Assembly: GCF_003460505.1 (NCBI RefSeq)
Contig: NZ_QTVG01000009.1
Coordinates: 39,657-103,656 of the forward strand
DNA: 64,000 nucleotides
Direction: 5' to 3'
Source: Eubacterium sp. AF36-5BH
Lineage (GTDB): Bacteria; Bacillota; Clostridia; Lachnospirales; Lachnospiraceae
Position numbers and translations under genes: made by a program. Each line of letters begins with the position of its first letter. Position 1 is the stretch's first letter. Of this stretch, positions 48,671 to 58,073 are shown piece after piece. The notes beneath the pieces are model-generated. The model did not search any database, was not told where the DNA came from, and saw nothing but the letters and a program-made list of their open reading frames with translations.

Positions 48671-50938
48671 TTATTTCCAAAATACCAGCATCTGTTTAAT
48701 ATAATAAAACAGTACTGGCGAATCATATTTTATATCGCTCCATTCCGGAGAGATTGCAACCATGGCTGTTATTGCAAAAGATGCTATGGCAAGACCAATC
48801 ATTATTTTTGTTACATATCTTTCAATGCCTTTTTCTCTCGCCTTGGAATACATGATAAGAACCACATATATAATAGGAAGAAAGAACATCCAGGCATAAT
48901 CAATAGAATATCGAAGTGACGTTCCACCCATTGTGGTTGTTATATAACACATTGCGAAAGCAACTACCAAAGTTGTCATTACGAAGCCTCTGTTTCCTGT
49001 TTCTTTTACGATTCTTCTGCCGGTCCACGGAATCAGAGCAAGCAGCCACATAATAGGATAAGCAAATATTCCCATACAAGCCATGCTGTAGAAGAAGCCC
49101 ATGTAATTACTACCTGTCATTGTCGGATTTAAGTATGGAAAAACCGAACTTACGCTTGGTGGCATTAACAAGCCTTTGCTTATTGCCACAGGAAGTTTTC
49201 CAATATCCGTTATATGGTAGTAACTTGTATCGTACACAGTTAATTGATACTTTGCTCCAAACTCTGTAATACTTCCGAAACGAATATAATTGTAATACAT
49301 TAGAGCAATTCCAATCACCAAATATGGCAAGGCAAATGTTATTATCTCTTTTATATTTTTTCTGGAAAATATTGCCTTAAAATAATTGCATTTTTTTTGT
49401 TCATTTCCACTTGTCTTTCCAACTTTATTTATTCTATTATATCCACCGTTTGTTGCCAGTCCATTTAGAACTATCGGCAAAATAATAATTGACGCCAACA
49501 CAAAGTTTGGTCTGCAGCCTACTGCCAGTGCCATAAAAGTCGCTCCAAGCAGAAGCCTTTTCTTTTTTATTCCTTTTTCGGTAAAGGCATTAAGTATGCA
49601 ATCAATCCCCATCAAAGCCGAGGCAAGTGCAGATATTGATGCCGCCTCATAGAACTTGCTTCCGTTAATACTATATAATAGGAAGGAGCTGCTAATGAAG
49701 CACACAACCAAACTTGCGATTACCCACACATTAACAGGCTTTTTCCAACGGTTGACTATCGTCATTATTAGATTGCACATAAGAAACATGCAAATAACGC
49801 ACATCATTAATACATATATTTTCGTGCTAATCAGTGCGCCCGTTACCATATAAATAGGAAGATATACAAACAGCACAGGCACAACACCAAAGTAGCAATA
49901 ATATTTTCCTTTGTAAAAAGCTCTGTCCCACTTGTATTTAATATTGCTTCTTTGCTTCCATTCGTATGGGTTCTTTAACTTGTTAAGTTGTTCAATCTGA
50001 CTTTGCACAAAATAGGTTCCACTACTACTAACACCATTTATGTCTACTTTTCCATTTGCCAGCGCCACTGTTAATTCCTGATAAGCGTCCATATCGGTGC
50101 TAAAATCAAATCCGGTTAGCCGTCCTGCATAATCAAAACAAGCATTAGTCATGCCCGCTAGCAGAACCACAAATCCAACCTGAAGAATCATTATTGTAAC
50201 GAGTATCTTCCTATTATAATGTATATTTTTTGTTTTATTTACAAACTCAACGCTTCCTGTGAATCTTATAAGGGTAAAAAGCATAATAAAAATCATCATA
50301 ACTATAGTTCTAATAGCATTAAATTTGAAAGCCTTACTATAATTTACTTTCACATATATTTTACTTATAGAAGATTCTACCGGAACCTCTAAGGTTAGTT
50401 TTACAGAATCTGTTTTCCCTGCAAAATGAGTTTTTATATGTCCTGTAGATGCAAGTCCATTTACAAGTGTTACATTGCAGTCGGCTTTCGCGTATTCTAC
50501 AGTGTTCGCCTCGTCCTTATAATAGACCTTACAGTCAGCAGTTTTCTCTGTCCCATCCATAGATAGGTCCAAATCTTTAATCGCACAGTCGGCATACACA
50601 ATAACAGAATACAAACGTGTTTCCCCTTCCTTGCTTACTTCCACGTTTCCGTTTTTCGCCTTATTCTTTTCTACTATTTCATTGCTATCTGAAGTTACGG
50701 TGTTTCCAAGTGTATTAGTATCAAACATTACAGCAAACTTTGGATTATTGTTTTTCTCATAGCTTGTGAAATTAAAAGTAAAAATTTCCAATACCACTGC
50801 TGCAAGCAATGCCTGCACAACCCAGAACATATATCTGTTATATTTTTTTAGTTTAATTGATTTCTCTATTTTTCTGTTGAAAATTTTGATAATAAGAACC
50901 CCCAAGACAATTCCTATTAAGAACATTAAATATTGCAT
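48671..50938 (-). CDS. Polytopic membrane protein, putative GT-C-type glycosyltransferase
   Basis: 755 aa. There is one helix at 1-20, another at about 38-60, an outward beta-rich domain (about 65-200), then ten or so membrane helices to the C-terminus. An outer loop carries DFSTDMDAYQELTVALANGKV, followed by KWDRAFYKGKYYCYFGVVPV. This DxD-like loop plus 'Y-x-GKYY-x-YFG' pattern is what I associate with bacterial GT-C/PMT-like membrane proteins of Lachnospiraceae, which use lipid-linked sugars outside the membrane. AAGGAGC precedes the ATG. The next gene upstream encodes a UDP-galactopyranose-mutase-like enzyme, which supports a cell-surface glycan role. No substrate can be assigned. Confidence 0.65.
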   Translation of the reverse strand: MQYLMFLIGIVLGVLIIKIFNRKIEKSIKLKKYNRYMFWVVQALLAAVVLEIFTFNFTSYEKNNNPKFAVMFDTNTLGNTVTSDSNEIVEKNKAKNGNVEVSKEGETRLYSVIVYADCAIKDLDLSMDGTEKTADCKVYYKDEANTVEYAKADCNVTLVNGLASTGHIKTHFAGKTDSVKLTLEVPVESSISKIYVKVNYSKAFKFNAIRTIVMMIFIMLFTLIRFTGSVEFVNKTKNIHYNRKILVTIMILQVGFVVLLAGMTNACFDYAGRLTGFDFSTDMDAYQELTVALANGKVDINGVSSSGTYFVQSQIEQLNKLKNPYEWKQRSNIKYKWDRAFYKGKYYCYFGVVPVLFVYLPIYMVTGALISTKIYVLMMCVICMFLMCNLIMTIVNRWKKPVNVWVIASLVVCFISSSFLLYSINGSKFYEAASISALASALMGIDCILNAFTEKGIKKKRLLLGATFMALAVGCRPNFVLASIIILPIVLNGLATNGGYNRINKVGKTSGNEQKKCNYFKAIFSRKNIKEIITFALPYLVIGIALMYYNYIRFGSITEFGAKYQLTVYDTSYYHITDIGKLPVAISKGLLMPPSVSSVFPYLNPTMTGSNYMGFFYSMACMGIFAYPIMWLLALIPWTGRRIVKETGNRGFVMTTLVVAFAMCYITTTMGGTSLRYSIDYAWMFFLPIIYVVLIMYSKAREKGIERYVTKIMIGLAIASFAITAMVAISPEWSDIKYDSPVLFYYIKQMLVFWK

Positions 50939-51014
50939 TTTTGCTCCTTATTGTTTCTGTAACAATTTTACTTTTGTTTGGATTTCCTACCCATTGTCAT
51001 TCTATTGCTAATGT

Positions 51015-52658
51015 TTATTCTTTTGTTTCGTGATATTCTTTGTCTGTATTCACATTCCAAATATTGCTTTTGTCTTTAATATTATTCACAATATTTTTTA
51101 CAGTTTCAAAAGATGTAACCATTGAATGATCCATATTGTTATATCTGTGCTGACCGTTTCGACCCACGCAATACAAATTGTCAAAAGTATTAAGGTAATC
51201 AATAATTTCATTCATATTTGCATAGCCATCAAAGTATGCCGGATAGGCTTTCTTGATTTTTTCTCTATGAGCATCAAGCACATCCGCTGTCTTAATCACG
51301 TCCATTTTGACCAGCTCATTAATTGCAAAATCAATACATTCCTTATCACTCATATTCCAGAATTCATCGCCTTCCCTGCAAAAATATTCCAGTCCTATCC
51401 AAACATATTTGTCCGGCTCCTGAACCATGTAAGGCGACCAGTTGTTAAACACCTGAATTCTTCCCAGCTTAACTCCTGTATCCTGAACATAAATCCAGCA
51501 ATCAGGCACAATATTATTTAAAGTTTTTAATTTAGTTTCGTTTTTCAAATTTAATTTGTCTAAAAGCAAGCCAACTGTGACGAAATCCCTGAAAGGTAAA
51601 TCTTTTGCTGACTCTTCAACTACCTGCGGTATTTCACTGCCCTTTATGCCTGCCACCAAGTCATTAACGGGCATTGAAGAAATAAAAATATTTCCTTCAT
51701 ATTCCACTGTCTGTCCGTTTTCTATGCAACAAACACTTTTTACTATATTATTTTCCGGATTATGCACTTCTCTGTTTTCCTGATTATGTACTCCGCTACT
51801 TTCCTTATTATGCGCTCCTTTGTTATCAGTTTTACCACCATCTTCCGTATTAATTGTTGTAACCTTGCTGTTAAAAACAATGGTACCGCCCATTTCTTCT
51901 ATTTCTTTGGCAACCATTTCCCACAACTGGCCTGGTCCATATTTAGGATATATGTATTCTTCAATTAATGAAGTTTCTACTTTTTTGTTTTTTCCACTTG
52001 GCATAATCTTGCTGAATACATCTTTTAAAACAGCAGATATTGAAAGTCCTTTTACTCTTTGCGCTCCCCAATCTGCCGAGATTTCCCTAGGGTGTCGGCC
52101 CCAAAGTTTCTCTGTATAGCCTTCAAAAAACATAGAATACAAAACTCGTCCAAATCTGTTTATATAGAAATTTTCCAAATTATCTTCAGGCAGTTTTCTG
52201 AAAACGGAATGTAAATAACTAAAGCCAGCCTTCATAGTTGTAGCAAAGCCCATGTTCTTAATTGTCGCCCATTTAAGAGAGACCGGATAATCAAAGAAAT
52301 GCTTTGCGTAATAAATTCTTGAAACTCTGTTTCTTACAAGCATTACCACATCTTCTTTTTCAGGATCAGGTCCGTTTGTAGCGTAGCTTTTTTCTCTTCC
52401 TAAAACCTTATCGTCGTATGATGGTTTCCCCTGTATTGGCATTATATTGTTCCACCAATTATTTACTCTGTCATCTTTGGAGAAAAATCTATGGCCACCA
52501 ATGTCCATTCTGTTTCCTTTATATTTTACAGTCTGTGAAATTCCCCCTATTCTGTCCGTTTCCTCCAGAATAGTAACTTCATATCCTTTTTGTTTTAATA
52601 GTTCGTATCCTGCTGTAAGTCCTGCCGGGCCTGCACCAATAATAATTACTTTTTTCAT
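51015..52658 (-). CDS. FAD-dependent oxidoreductase, UDP-galactopyranose mutase-like
   Basis: 547 aa from the ATG at 52658, which has GGAGAG upstream; the open frame runs to 52703. The N-terminal dinucleotide fold [16 protein letters not shown] (about 5-20) and [23 protein letters not shown] match NAD(P)/FAD-binding amine-oxidase and mutase-like proteins. [21 protein letters not shown] resembles UDP-galactopyranose mutases, which make the furanose sugar donor. True mutases are usually shorter (about 370-400 aa), so this belongs to a larger related group. Around residues 275-305 is a low-complexity Asn/His/Glu insert with three repeats of an HN-x-E unit. It probably works with the neighbouring GT-C-like protein on a surface glycan. 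Confidence 0.8.
   Translation of the reverse strand: MKKVIIIGAGPAGLTAGYELLKQKGYEVTILEETDRIGGISQTVKYKGNRMDIGGHRFFSKDDRVNNWWNNIMPIQGKPSYDDKVLGREKSYATNGPDPEKEDVVMLVRNRVSRIYYAKHFFDYPVSLKWATIKNMGFATTMKAGFSYLHSVFRKLPEDNLENFYINRFGRVLYSMFFEGYTEKLWGRHPREISADWGAQRVKGLSISAVLKDVFSKIMPSGKNKKVETSLIEEYIYPKYGPGQLWEMVAKEIEEMGGTIVFNSKVTTINTEDGGKTDNKGAHNKESSGVHNQENREVHNPENNIVKSVCCIENGQTVEYEGNIFISSMPVNDLVAGIKGSEIPQVVEESAKDLPFRDFVTVGLLLDKLNLKNETKLKTLNNIVPDCWIYVQDTGVKLGRIQVFNNWSPYMVQEPDKYVWIGLEYFCREGDEFWNMSDKECIDFAINELVKMDVIKTADVLDAHREKIKKAYPAYFDGYANMNEIIDYLNTFDNLYCVGRNGQHRYNNMDHSMVTSFETVKNIVNNIKDKSNIWNVNTDKEYHETKE
51752..51820 (-). repeat. 24-bp imperfect tandem repeat within the flavoprotein gene
   Basis: TTATG motifs recur at 51760, 51784 and 51808, exactly 24 bp apart, with similar sequence between. 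They encode the repeated HNKES/HNQEN/HNPEN octads, an in-frame insertion in an otherwise conserved fold. Confidence 0.8.
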
Positions 52659-52748
52659 TTTACTCTCCAGTCTTTTCTTCACTTTGTCATTGTTTGCACA
52701 CAACTCTATAATTTTATCATATTTCGTATTTATTTACTAGCAAAAGAA

Positions 52749-52779
52749 AAAGTCGAACCTCAACAAGAGATTCGACTTT
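52749..52779 (-). terminator. Terminator of the tRNA cluster
   Basis: Stem AAAGTCGAA/TTCGACTTT just beyond tRNA-Leu, followed on the minus strand by TTTTTCTTTT. Confidence 0.88.
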
Positions 52780-52786
52780 CTTAAAC

Positions 52787-52866
52787 TGCGGGTGACAGGA
52801 CTTGAACCTGCACGGTCTCCCACTAGAACCTAAATCTAGCGCGTCTGCCAATTCCGCCACACCCGC
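52787..52866 (-). tRNA. tRNA-Leu (anticodon UAG)
   Basis: 80-nt cloverleaf. Acceptor GCGGGTG pairs with CACCCGC, anticodon stem CTAGA/TCTAG with loop TTTAGGT, long variable arm as in tRNA-Leu, T loop TTCAAGT. CCA is not encoded. Confidence 0.95.
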
Positions 52867-52956
52867 GGATATTAACTTGTGCACATTAGTACATGAACCT
52901 TAATTGCTTCACAGTAGCTTATGCGCTGGTATTTGCATACCCTGTTAAAATCAAAA

Positions 52957-52977
52957 GGTGCAAGTAAAACTTGCACC
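52957..52977 (-). terminator. Hairpin between tRNA-Lys and tRNA-Leu
   Basis: Perfect 9-bp stem GGTGCAAGT/ACTTGCACC with a 3-nt loop and a following TTTTGATTTT on the minus strand. It resembles an internal terminator or processing site, so tRNA-Leu may be less expressed than the six upstream tRNAs. Confidence 0.75.
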
Positions 52978-52981
52978 CTAG

Positions 52982-53054
52982 TGAGCCACTGGGGAATCGA
53001 ACCCCAGACAACTTGATTAAAAGTCAAGTGCTCTACCATCTGAGCTAGTGGCCC
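52982..53054 (-). tRNA. tRNA-Lys (anticodon UUU)
   Basis: 73-nt cloverleaf. Acceptor GGGCCAC/GTGGCTC, anticodon stem CTTGA/TCAAG with loop CTTTTAA. CCA is not encoded. Confidence 0.95.
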
Positions 53055-53092
53055 GTATTAATTATTTTTCTTAATGAGTCTAACCCATCTAA

Positions 53093-53164
53093 CTGGGCTA
53101 GCTGGATTCGAACCAGCGAGTGCAGGAGTCAAAGTCCTGTGCCTTACCGCTTGGCGATAGCCCA
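53093..53164 (-). tRNA. tRNA-Gln (anticodon UUG)
   Basis: 72-nt cloverleaf. Acceptor TGGGCTA/TAGCCCA, anticodon stem CAGGA/TCCTG with loop CTTTGAC. CCA is not encoded. Confidence 0.95.
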
Positions 53165-53172
53165 TTGTGTAA

Positions 53173-53247
53173 GGTGGCTAGAGGGATTCGAACCCTCGGC
53201 CTCCAGAGCCACAATCTGGCGCGCTAACCAACTGCGCTATAGCCACC
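53173..53247 (-). tRNA. tRNA-His (anticodon GUG)
   Basis: 75 nt including the extra 5' G (G-1) opposite C73, the identity mark of tRNA-His. Anticodon stem CCAGA/TCTGG with loop TTGTGGC. CCA is not encoded. Confidence 0.95.
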
Positions 53248-53274
53248 ATGCCATGCTCTGGTTTAATCCAGAAG

Positions 53275-53348
<74 letters not shown>

Positions 53349-53376
53349 ATACCCCATATAACTATTGCTATATAGA

Positions 53377-53447
53377 AGCGGGTGATGGGAATCGAACCCA
53401 CATATCCAGCTTGGAAGGCTGGTGTTCTACCACTGAACTACACCCGC
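53377..53447 (-). tRNA. tRNA-Gly (anticodon UCC)
   Basis: 71-nt cloverleaf. Acceptor GCGGGTG/CACCCGC, anticodon stem CCAGC/GCTGG with loop CTTCCAA. CCA is not encoded. Confidence 0.95.
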
Positions 53448-53453
53448 AAAACA

Positions 53454-53528
53454 TCGGGGTGACAGGATTCGAACCTGCGACCTCCTGATCCCAAATCAGG
53501 CGCTCTAGCCAAGCTGAGCCACACCCCG
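53454..53528 (-). tRNA. tRNA-Pro (anticodon UGG)
   Basis: 75-nt cloverleaf. Acceptor CGGGGTG/CACCCCG, anticodon stem CCTGA/TCAGG with loop TTTGGGA. It is first in the cluster. CCA is not encoded. Confidence 0.95.
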
Positions 53529-53571
53529 TTCTGTGTTTTTGTGTCGCCTTGTGTTTCACAACGCAAGAGTA

Positions 53572-53600
53572 ATTATAGGGTAAGTGCCAAATAAAGTCAA
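53572..53600 (-). promoter_or_regulatory. Promoter of the tRNA cluster
   Basis: Minus strand: -35 TTGACT (53595-53600), 17-bp spacer, perfect -10 TATAAT (53572-53577), about 43 bp ahead of tRNA-Pro. This is the strongest promoter match in the window. Confidence 0.9.
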
Positions 53601-53649
53601 GCGTTTTTTTAATTTTTTTTCAAAAATTTTTTTAACCTGATTTCTACGG

Positions 53650-54132
53650 CTAAACATACTGTATTCTAACGTCCAATTTTCCACTGTCATCTACCGTCAA
53701 AATTCCATAAGTTGGCTTGTGATTTAATTGTCTTGGTTGGCTCACACTGCCCGGATTTACTACGATTATGCCACCATAGACAGAATTTGCCGGATAATGA
53801 GTGTGACCATACATTGCAATTTTGCAGCCCTCTTCTTCTGCTGCGTAACATAATTTTTCCACGCCAAAATTTACACCAAAACAATGCCCATGAGTTATAA
53901 AAATTTTATTTTTTTCAACTTCTACAACATCAAAAAGTGGATTTTCTGACATTAAATCACAATTTCCTCTTACACATTTTATTTCACATTTGCAAATTTC
54001 TTTTAGTAAATCATCCTGTCCAATTAAATCCCCAAGATGAATTACCATATCATAATTTTTCTCTTTTTCAACAATTTTTCTAACATTATCTAAATTTCCA
54101 TGTGAGTCGCTAATAATTATTACCTTTTTCAT
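53650..54132 (-). CDS. YfcE/MJ0936-type metallophosphoesterase
   Basis: 160-aa calcineurin-like phosphoesterase. All metal-binding motifs are intact: SDSHGN (8-13), HLGDL, RGNCD, THGH, GHTHYP and NPGS. Family members of this size are cytoplasmic phosphodiesterases with weak specificity on model substrates; the natural one is usually unknown. It starts 4 bp after rdgB, so the two are translated from one message, a pairing common in Firmicutes. Confidence 0.93.
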   Translation of the reverse strand: MKKVIIISDSHGNLDNVRKIVEKEKNYDMVIHLGDLIGQDDLLKEICKCEIKCVRGNCDLMSENPLFDVVEVEKNKIFITHGHCFGVNFGVEKLCYAAEEEGCKIAMYGHTHYPANSVYGGIIVVNPGSVSQPRQLNHKPTYGILTVDDSGKLDVRIQYV

Positions 54133-54136
54133 AATC

Positions 54137-54730
54137 TTAAAGTTTTCCTTTCAAAATTTCTTTCATTTGTTCTAATGCTTTTCCCCTGTGACTAATACTG
54201 TTTTTTAATTCAGGAGTCATTTCGCCTGTTGTCATCTCAAATTCAGGCACATAAACAATTGGATCATATCCGAATCCGTTTGTTCCTTTTTGCTCGTATG
54301 TAATCAAACCTTCAATTACGCCCTTACAGGTCGAAATTTCGCCATTTGGGAAAGCTACAGCCATGGCACAAACAAATCTTGCACTACGCTCTTTTCCCTT
54401 TGCATCTTTTAATTTTTCGATAATATAGTTATTTTTTATATCGTAGCTGGTGTCTTCCCCTAAAAATCTTGCAGAATAAATTCCCGGAGCCCCATCTAAA
54501 TAATCTACTTCTAACCCTGAGTCATCGGCAATTGCGATTTCTCCTGTTATTTCCATTATCGTTTTCGCCTTAATAATGGCATTTTCCTCAAAAGTTGTCC
54601 CGTCTTCCACAATGTCAACATCCACTCCTGCTTCTTTCATTGTGCAAAGTTCTACATCCAGTCCATCCATCATCATTCTTACTTCACGAACTTTATTTTC
54701 GTTTGTAGTTGCAAAAATTATCTTTTTCAT
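54137..54730 (-). CDS. rdgB: RdgB/HAM1 non-canonical purine NTP pyrophosphatase
   Basis: House-cleaning enzyme that hydrolyses ITP, dITP and XTP to monophosphates and so keeps them out of nucleic acids. 197 aa with the substrate-binding start ATTNENKVREV, the catalytic IADDSGLEVDYLDGAPGIYS segment (Asp-Asp-Ser-Gly), GFGYDPIVYVPE and the C-terminal SHRGKAL motif. All key residues are present. AAGGAA lies upstream of the ATG, and a TATAAT -10 box (54749-54754) suggests a short-leader promoter. It is first in a two-gene unit with the metallophosphoesterase. Confidence 0.96.
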   Translation of the reverse strand: MKKIIFATTNENKVREVRMMMDGLDVELCTMKEAGVDVDIVEDGTTFEENAIIKAKTIMEITGEIAIADDSGLEVDYLDGAPGIYSARFLGEDTSYDIKNNYIIEKLKDAKGKERSARFVCAMAVAFPNGEISTCKGVIEGLITYEQKGTNGFGYDPIVYVPEFEMTTGEMTPELKNSISHRGKALEQMKEILKGKL

Positions 54731-54856
54731 GCTTTGTTCCTTTCTCGTATTATACGTATTGCCACCGTCTTTAAATCAGTGACATTTGTCAGAAACAAAG
54801 GGAACTAGGTTCATTTTGTTTCTTTCTATGTAGCAATTATGTATATTAAAGCTTTT

Positions 54857-54897
54857 AACACGTAATATTTCGTCCAAAATTGCTCATATCACGTGTT
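54857..54897. terminator. Hairpin with plus-strand T-run between rdgB and the C1 peptidase gene
   Basis: Stem AACACGT-x-ATAT / ATAT-x-ACGTGTT. On the plus strand it is followed by TTTTTTTA, on the minus strand by AAAAGC. It may end the minus-strand peptidase message less efficiently than it would end a plus-strand transcript, yet no plus-strand gene precedes it. Confidence 0.6.
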
Positions 54898-54975
54898 TTT
54901 TTACTTTATTCTAACAGTTTTGTACATAATGTGTTCCAGCCTGTTTTGCGGTTTATATTTGGGGAATATCCCCGG

Positions 54976-56700
54976 TTAATTTGCCCCATAGGCTTTTAAA
55001 CATATATTACAACCCTGATTTTCGGCAGACTGCCAATTAACACCACTGGAGCTAAAATAGCCCTCCCCATCTGTTAGGTCTACCTTCCCTTCCATTGATT
55101 TTGTTTGCATTTCCACCGGTATCAACTTAAATACATTATCATTGTTATTGTTGGTTACTTTTATAATAATGGCAAATTTCTGATTTTTCTTCACAGCATA
55201 TTCTTTGTCCAGCTCAATTGTGTAAAAGCCTTTATTTGTCAATTTTCCCCTTGCTGCAACATGACTACGCTCGTTTAATGAAGCATTATTTTTGTAGTCT
55301 GTGCATACAAATACTTCATATTTCAAATTAGTATCTGTGCCGTAAAAACCAACCGACTTAATTTTATCGTCAGCCTTTGCCTTAAAAACATTTGAAAAAT
55401 ACACTGTAGGCTCATTTTGAAAGCCCATGGTTCCCGTCCAGCCACACAAATCGCTTTGGTATATACTCTTGTAATTATCAGTGTCTTCTACTTTTGTGTA
55501 ACAAACGTTATTTTTTCCAATAAGGTCATCATAATAAGAAACGTAAAAAGTTCCCTTATAGCCAAAATCTTCTCCCCAACTGTTCATGCAAATAAAAGCC
55601 CCGTCACCTTTTATTGACGTATCATTAAACAATTCTTTTGAATAATTATCATCCCAGCCAATTATTACAACATCGTGATTTGGCTTATTATTTCCCTTGT
55701 AACAATAGGCATGTTCTGTCTCGTTATAATAAACTGACGACATATCAGCATTACTCATTGACATGTACATTGAAGTTTCAACACCGCCATATTTGTAAAC
55801 CATTTCTTTTATCTGTTCGTAATCCTTTTCGGGAATAATTTGAGCCTCCTGAACATGCTTTACAACTTTGGCATTCTTGTTGTAAGTTTCATTTCCATAT
55901 TTGTCGTCTTTTTCTAAAACAGGGCCTTTCCATGCCATTAAATATGACATTGCCATCATATAGTCACCCCCGTCCTGAATGTCATTTCCTAAGTCATTAT
56001 TGTATACCAAATTATTCTCAGAAAAATCCAATTTTTCTTCAGGCATAAGTGATGTTTCAAGAGCCGTCAAAGTTGCAAAAGCCCAACATGTTCCATAATT
56101 TCCCTGGTCCTTAACTTCCACCGCTCTCTTTTTGTCAATGTAACTATATCTTGCAGGTAGCTTTGAATCCTTCACTGCCCTGTCATTCATAAACGCCTTA
56201 TTTAGATGGCTGTCCCATGTATATTTATAATTAAAATAATCCTTAAAAATATTTGCAGGTATGTAAACTGTTCCATTTTTTCTTACGACTTTATCCTGTA
56301 ATTTGTACTGGTTGTCGTTAAAAATTATTGTGTCTTTTCCAATATACATAACCGCAATGTTTCTGCCTTTTTCAACTATTACCCTTTTGTTATCATAAAT
56401 ATTTTGGGAACAGTCAAAAACATCCATTATTATATTAATTGGAATCATCAGATTCATGTTGTCACTCATATAAAGCGTATAATCTTTCGATTCTATTTTT
56501 TTATTATCAACCTGTAAATTAATTACTTTTTTGTTGGAGCTTTTTGCCATTACGGCATTCCAATTTTTTATTTTAGCTTTTTCATAATCTGCTGAATTTC
56601 TTTCAACAGTACCGCTTGTAATTATAAAATTAGCAATTCCGATAATACAAACCAGTCCAATTCCCCAAATAATTAATTTAATTATTTTCTTTCTTTTCAT
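54976..56700 (-). CDS. Membrane-tethered papain-family (C1A) cysteine peptidase
   Basis: 574 aa. A single N-terminal membrane helix (about 8-28) anchors the protein facing outward. Residues ~60-170 resemble a copper-amine-oxidase N-terminal-like stalk domain (NLMIPINIIMDVF, KNGTVYIPANIFKDYF). The peptidase domain begins near 185. The active-site Cys205 is in QGNYGTCWAFAT, His342 in NHDVVIIGWDD and Asn373 in CMNSWGEDFGY. A C-terminal beta-sandwich (about 410-570), ending in LKAYGAN, resembles the lectin-like domain that often follows such peptidases. AAAGGAAA precedes the ATG. It overlaps the 3' end of the methyltransferase gene by 23 bp. Its substrate is unknown. Confidence 0.88.
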   Translation of the reverse strand: MKRKKIIKLIIWGIGLVCIIGIANFIITSGTVERNSADYEKAKIKNWNAVMAKSSNKKVINLQVDNKKIESKDYTLYMSDNMNLMIPINIIMDVFDCSQNIYDNKRVIVEKGRNIAVMYIGKDTIIFNDNQYKLQDKVVRKNGTVYIPANIFKDYFNYKYTWDSHLNKAFMNDRAVKDSKLPARYSYIDKKRAVEVKDQGNYGTCWAFATLTALETSLMPEEKLDFSENNLVYNNDLGNDIQDGGDYMMAMSYLMAWKGPVLEKDDKYGNETYNKNAKVVKHVQEAQIIPEKDYEQIKEMVYKYGGVETSMYMSMSNADMSSVYYNETEHAYCYKGNNKPNHDVVIIGWDDNYSKELFNDTSIKGDGAFICMNSWGEDFGYKGTFYVSYYDDLIGKNNVCYTKVEDTDNYKSIYQSDLCGWTGTMGFQNEPTVYFSNVFKAKADDKIKSVGFYGTDTNLKYEVFVCTDYKNNASLNERSHVAARGKLTNKGFYTIELDKEYAVKKNQKFAIIIKVTNNNNDNVFKLIPVEMQTKSMEGKVDLTDGEGYFSSSGVNWQSAENQGCNICLKAYGAN

Positions 56701-57850
56701 TCACTTTTCCTTTTTTAGGTGGTTTTGGTCCCATAAACTGGTAGAAATATGTTTTCAACATTCCATTATATATCTTACGGTTTTTAGTTGCTTTTATTCC
56801 CATATCCTTTTCTGCATCCTCGTAAGATGTAATAATAAACGCAGACCAACTGTCCAAACTCTTGTATCTTTCCCCTATGGTTCTGTAAAGTGGTTTCAAA
56901 GCAGACTTCTCCTCAAGTCTTTCGCCGTAAGGAGGGTTTGTAATTATAAATCCATATTTCTTGCTGTGACTTAATTTTTCCACAGGTCTTGTCTGAAAAT
57001 GAATTAAATGGTCCACACCTGCATTTTCTGCATTTTTACGTGAATATTCCACCATTTCCTTATCAATATCGTACCCCTGAATGTCTACCTGTATATCATC
57101 GTCAATTAAATCATTTGCCTCATTAATTGCCTGATACCAGTCTTTTTTGTCTATAATATTTGTCCATTCTTCTGCTGTAAATTCCCTATTCATTCCAGGG
57201 GCAATGTTAGCTGCAATCATGGCTGCCTCAATTGGAAATGTTCCACATCCACAAAAAGGATCAACTAAAATTCTATCCTTGTGCCATGGAGTAAGCATAA
57301 TAAGAGCTGCTGCTAATGTCTCTGAAATAGGTGCCTTAGCTGTGTACTTTCTATAACCTCGCTTGTGCAACGACTCACCTGTACTGTCAAGGGCAATAAT
57401 TGCCTCATCCTTGTAAAAGAATACTCTAATTGGGTACTCACTTCCATCTTCGTCAAACCAATTTACTTTATAGTCTATTTTCAGACTTTCAACAATTGCC
57501 TTCTTCACAATTCTCTGTATGTCTGAAGGGCTAAAAAGTTTGCTCTTTACAGTACTTGCTTTCTTAACCCAGAACTTTCCGTCTGCTGGAATAAAATCTG
57601 ACCAATTAAGCTTTTTTACTTCCTCAAACAGTTGATCATAACTTGTTGCCTTAACTCTTCCAATTTGAATTAAAACACGTTCTGCCGTCCGCAAAAAAAC
57701 GTTTGATCTGCAAATTGCAAGGCTGTCACCTTTGTATGTGATTCTGCCATCTTCAACCTTGATTATTTCATATCCTAAATCTAAAATTTCTCTTTTTAAT
57801 ACTGATTCAACACCAAAATGACATGGTGCTACTAATGTTAAATTATCCAT
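56678..57850 (-). CDS. THUMP-domain class I RNA methyltransferase (RlmL/YpsC type)
   Basis: 390-aa S-adenosylmethionine-dependent enzyme expected to methylate 23S rRNA guanosine (N2). It has an N-terminal ferredoxin-like/THUMP region (about 1-160) with APCHFGVESVLKREI, then the Rossmann methyltransferase domain. Motif I is LVDPFCGCGTFPIEAAM, and motif IV ITNPPYGERL (about 303-312) is typical of N6-adenine and N2-guanine methylases. The C-terminal 10-15 residues are Lys-rich. No clear AGGAGG is visible ahead of the ATG. It overlaps the peptidase gene, so the two are cotranscribed, although no functional link is evident. Confidence 0.92.
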   Translation of the reverse strand: MDNLTLVAPCHFGVESVLKREILDLGYEIIKVEDGRITYKGDSLAICRSNVFLRTAERVLIQIGRVKATSYDQLFEEVKKLNWSDFIPADGKFWVKKASTVKSKLFSPSDIQRIVKKAIVESLKIDYKVNWFDEDGSEYPIRVFFYKDEAIIALDSTGESLHKRGYRKYTAKAPISETLAAALIMLTPWHKDRILVDPFCGCGTFPIEAAMIAANIAPGMNREFTAEEWTNIIDKKDWYQAINEANDLIDDDIQVDIQGYDIDKEMVEYSRKNAENAGVDHLIHFQTRPVEKLSHSKKYGFIITNPPYGERLEEKSALKPLYRTIGERYKSLDSWSAFIITSYEDAEKDMGIKATKNRKIYNGMLKTYFYQFMGPKPPKKGKVNEKKENN

Positions 57851-58073
57851 TTATCTTCCTATCTTTGTTGTATTTTTTTAATTGCCTATTAACTTTTTTT
57901 CGCTACTTCTTCAATAATAATAACAATAGTTTGCGATGTCAACTTTAACAGCCGAAGTGACATTCTCTTACAGCCACAATAACATTCCGCAACAATGCAG
58001 GAACATTATTCCCATGAACCACAATAGTATCATTCCTTAATCCTGCCTATATTTAGTAACCCAAGTTCTACTT

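Noticed and set aside
51126..51521. 131-codon plus-strand ORF opposite the flavoprotein gene
   Set aside because: Antisense shadow without a ribosome site.
57950..58045. Recurring ACATTC-like motifs upstream of the methyltransferase gene
   Set aside because: Too degenerate and irregularly spaced to be called a repeat or operator array.
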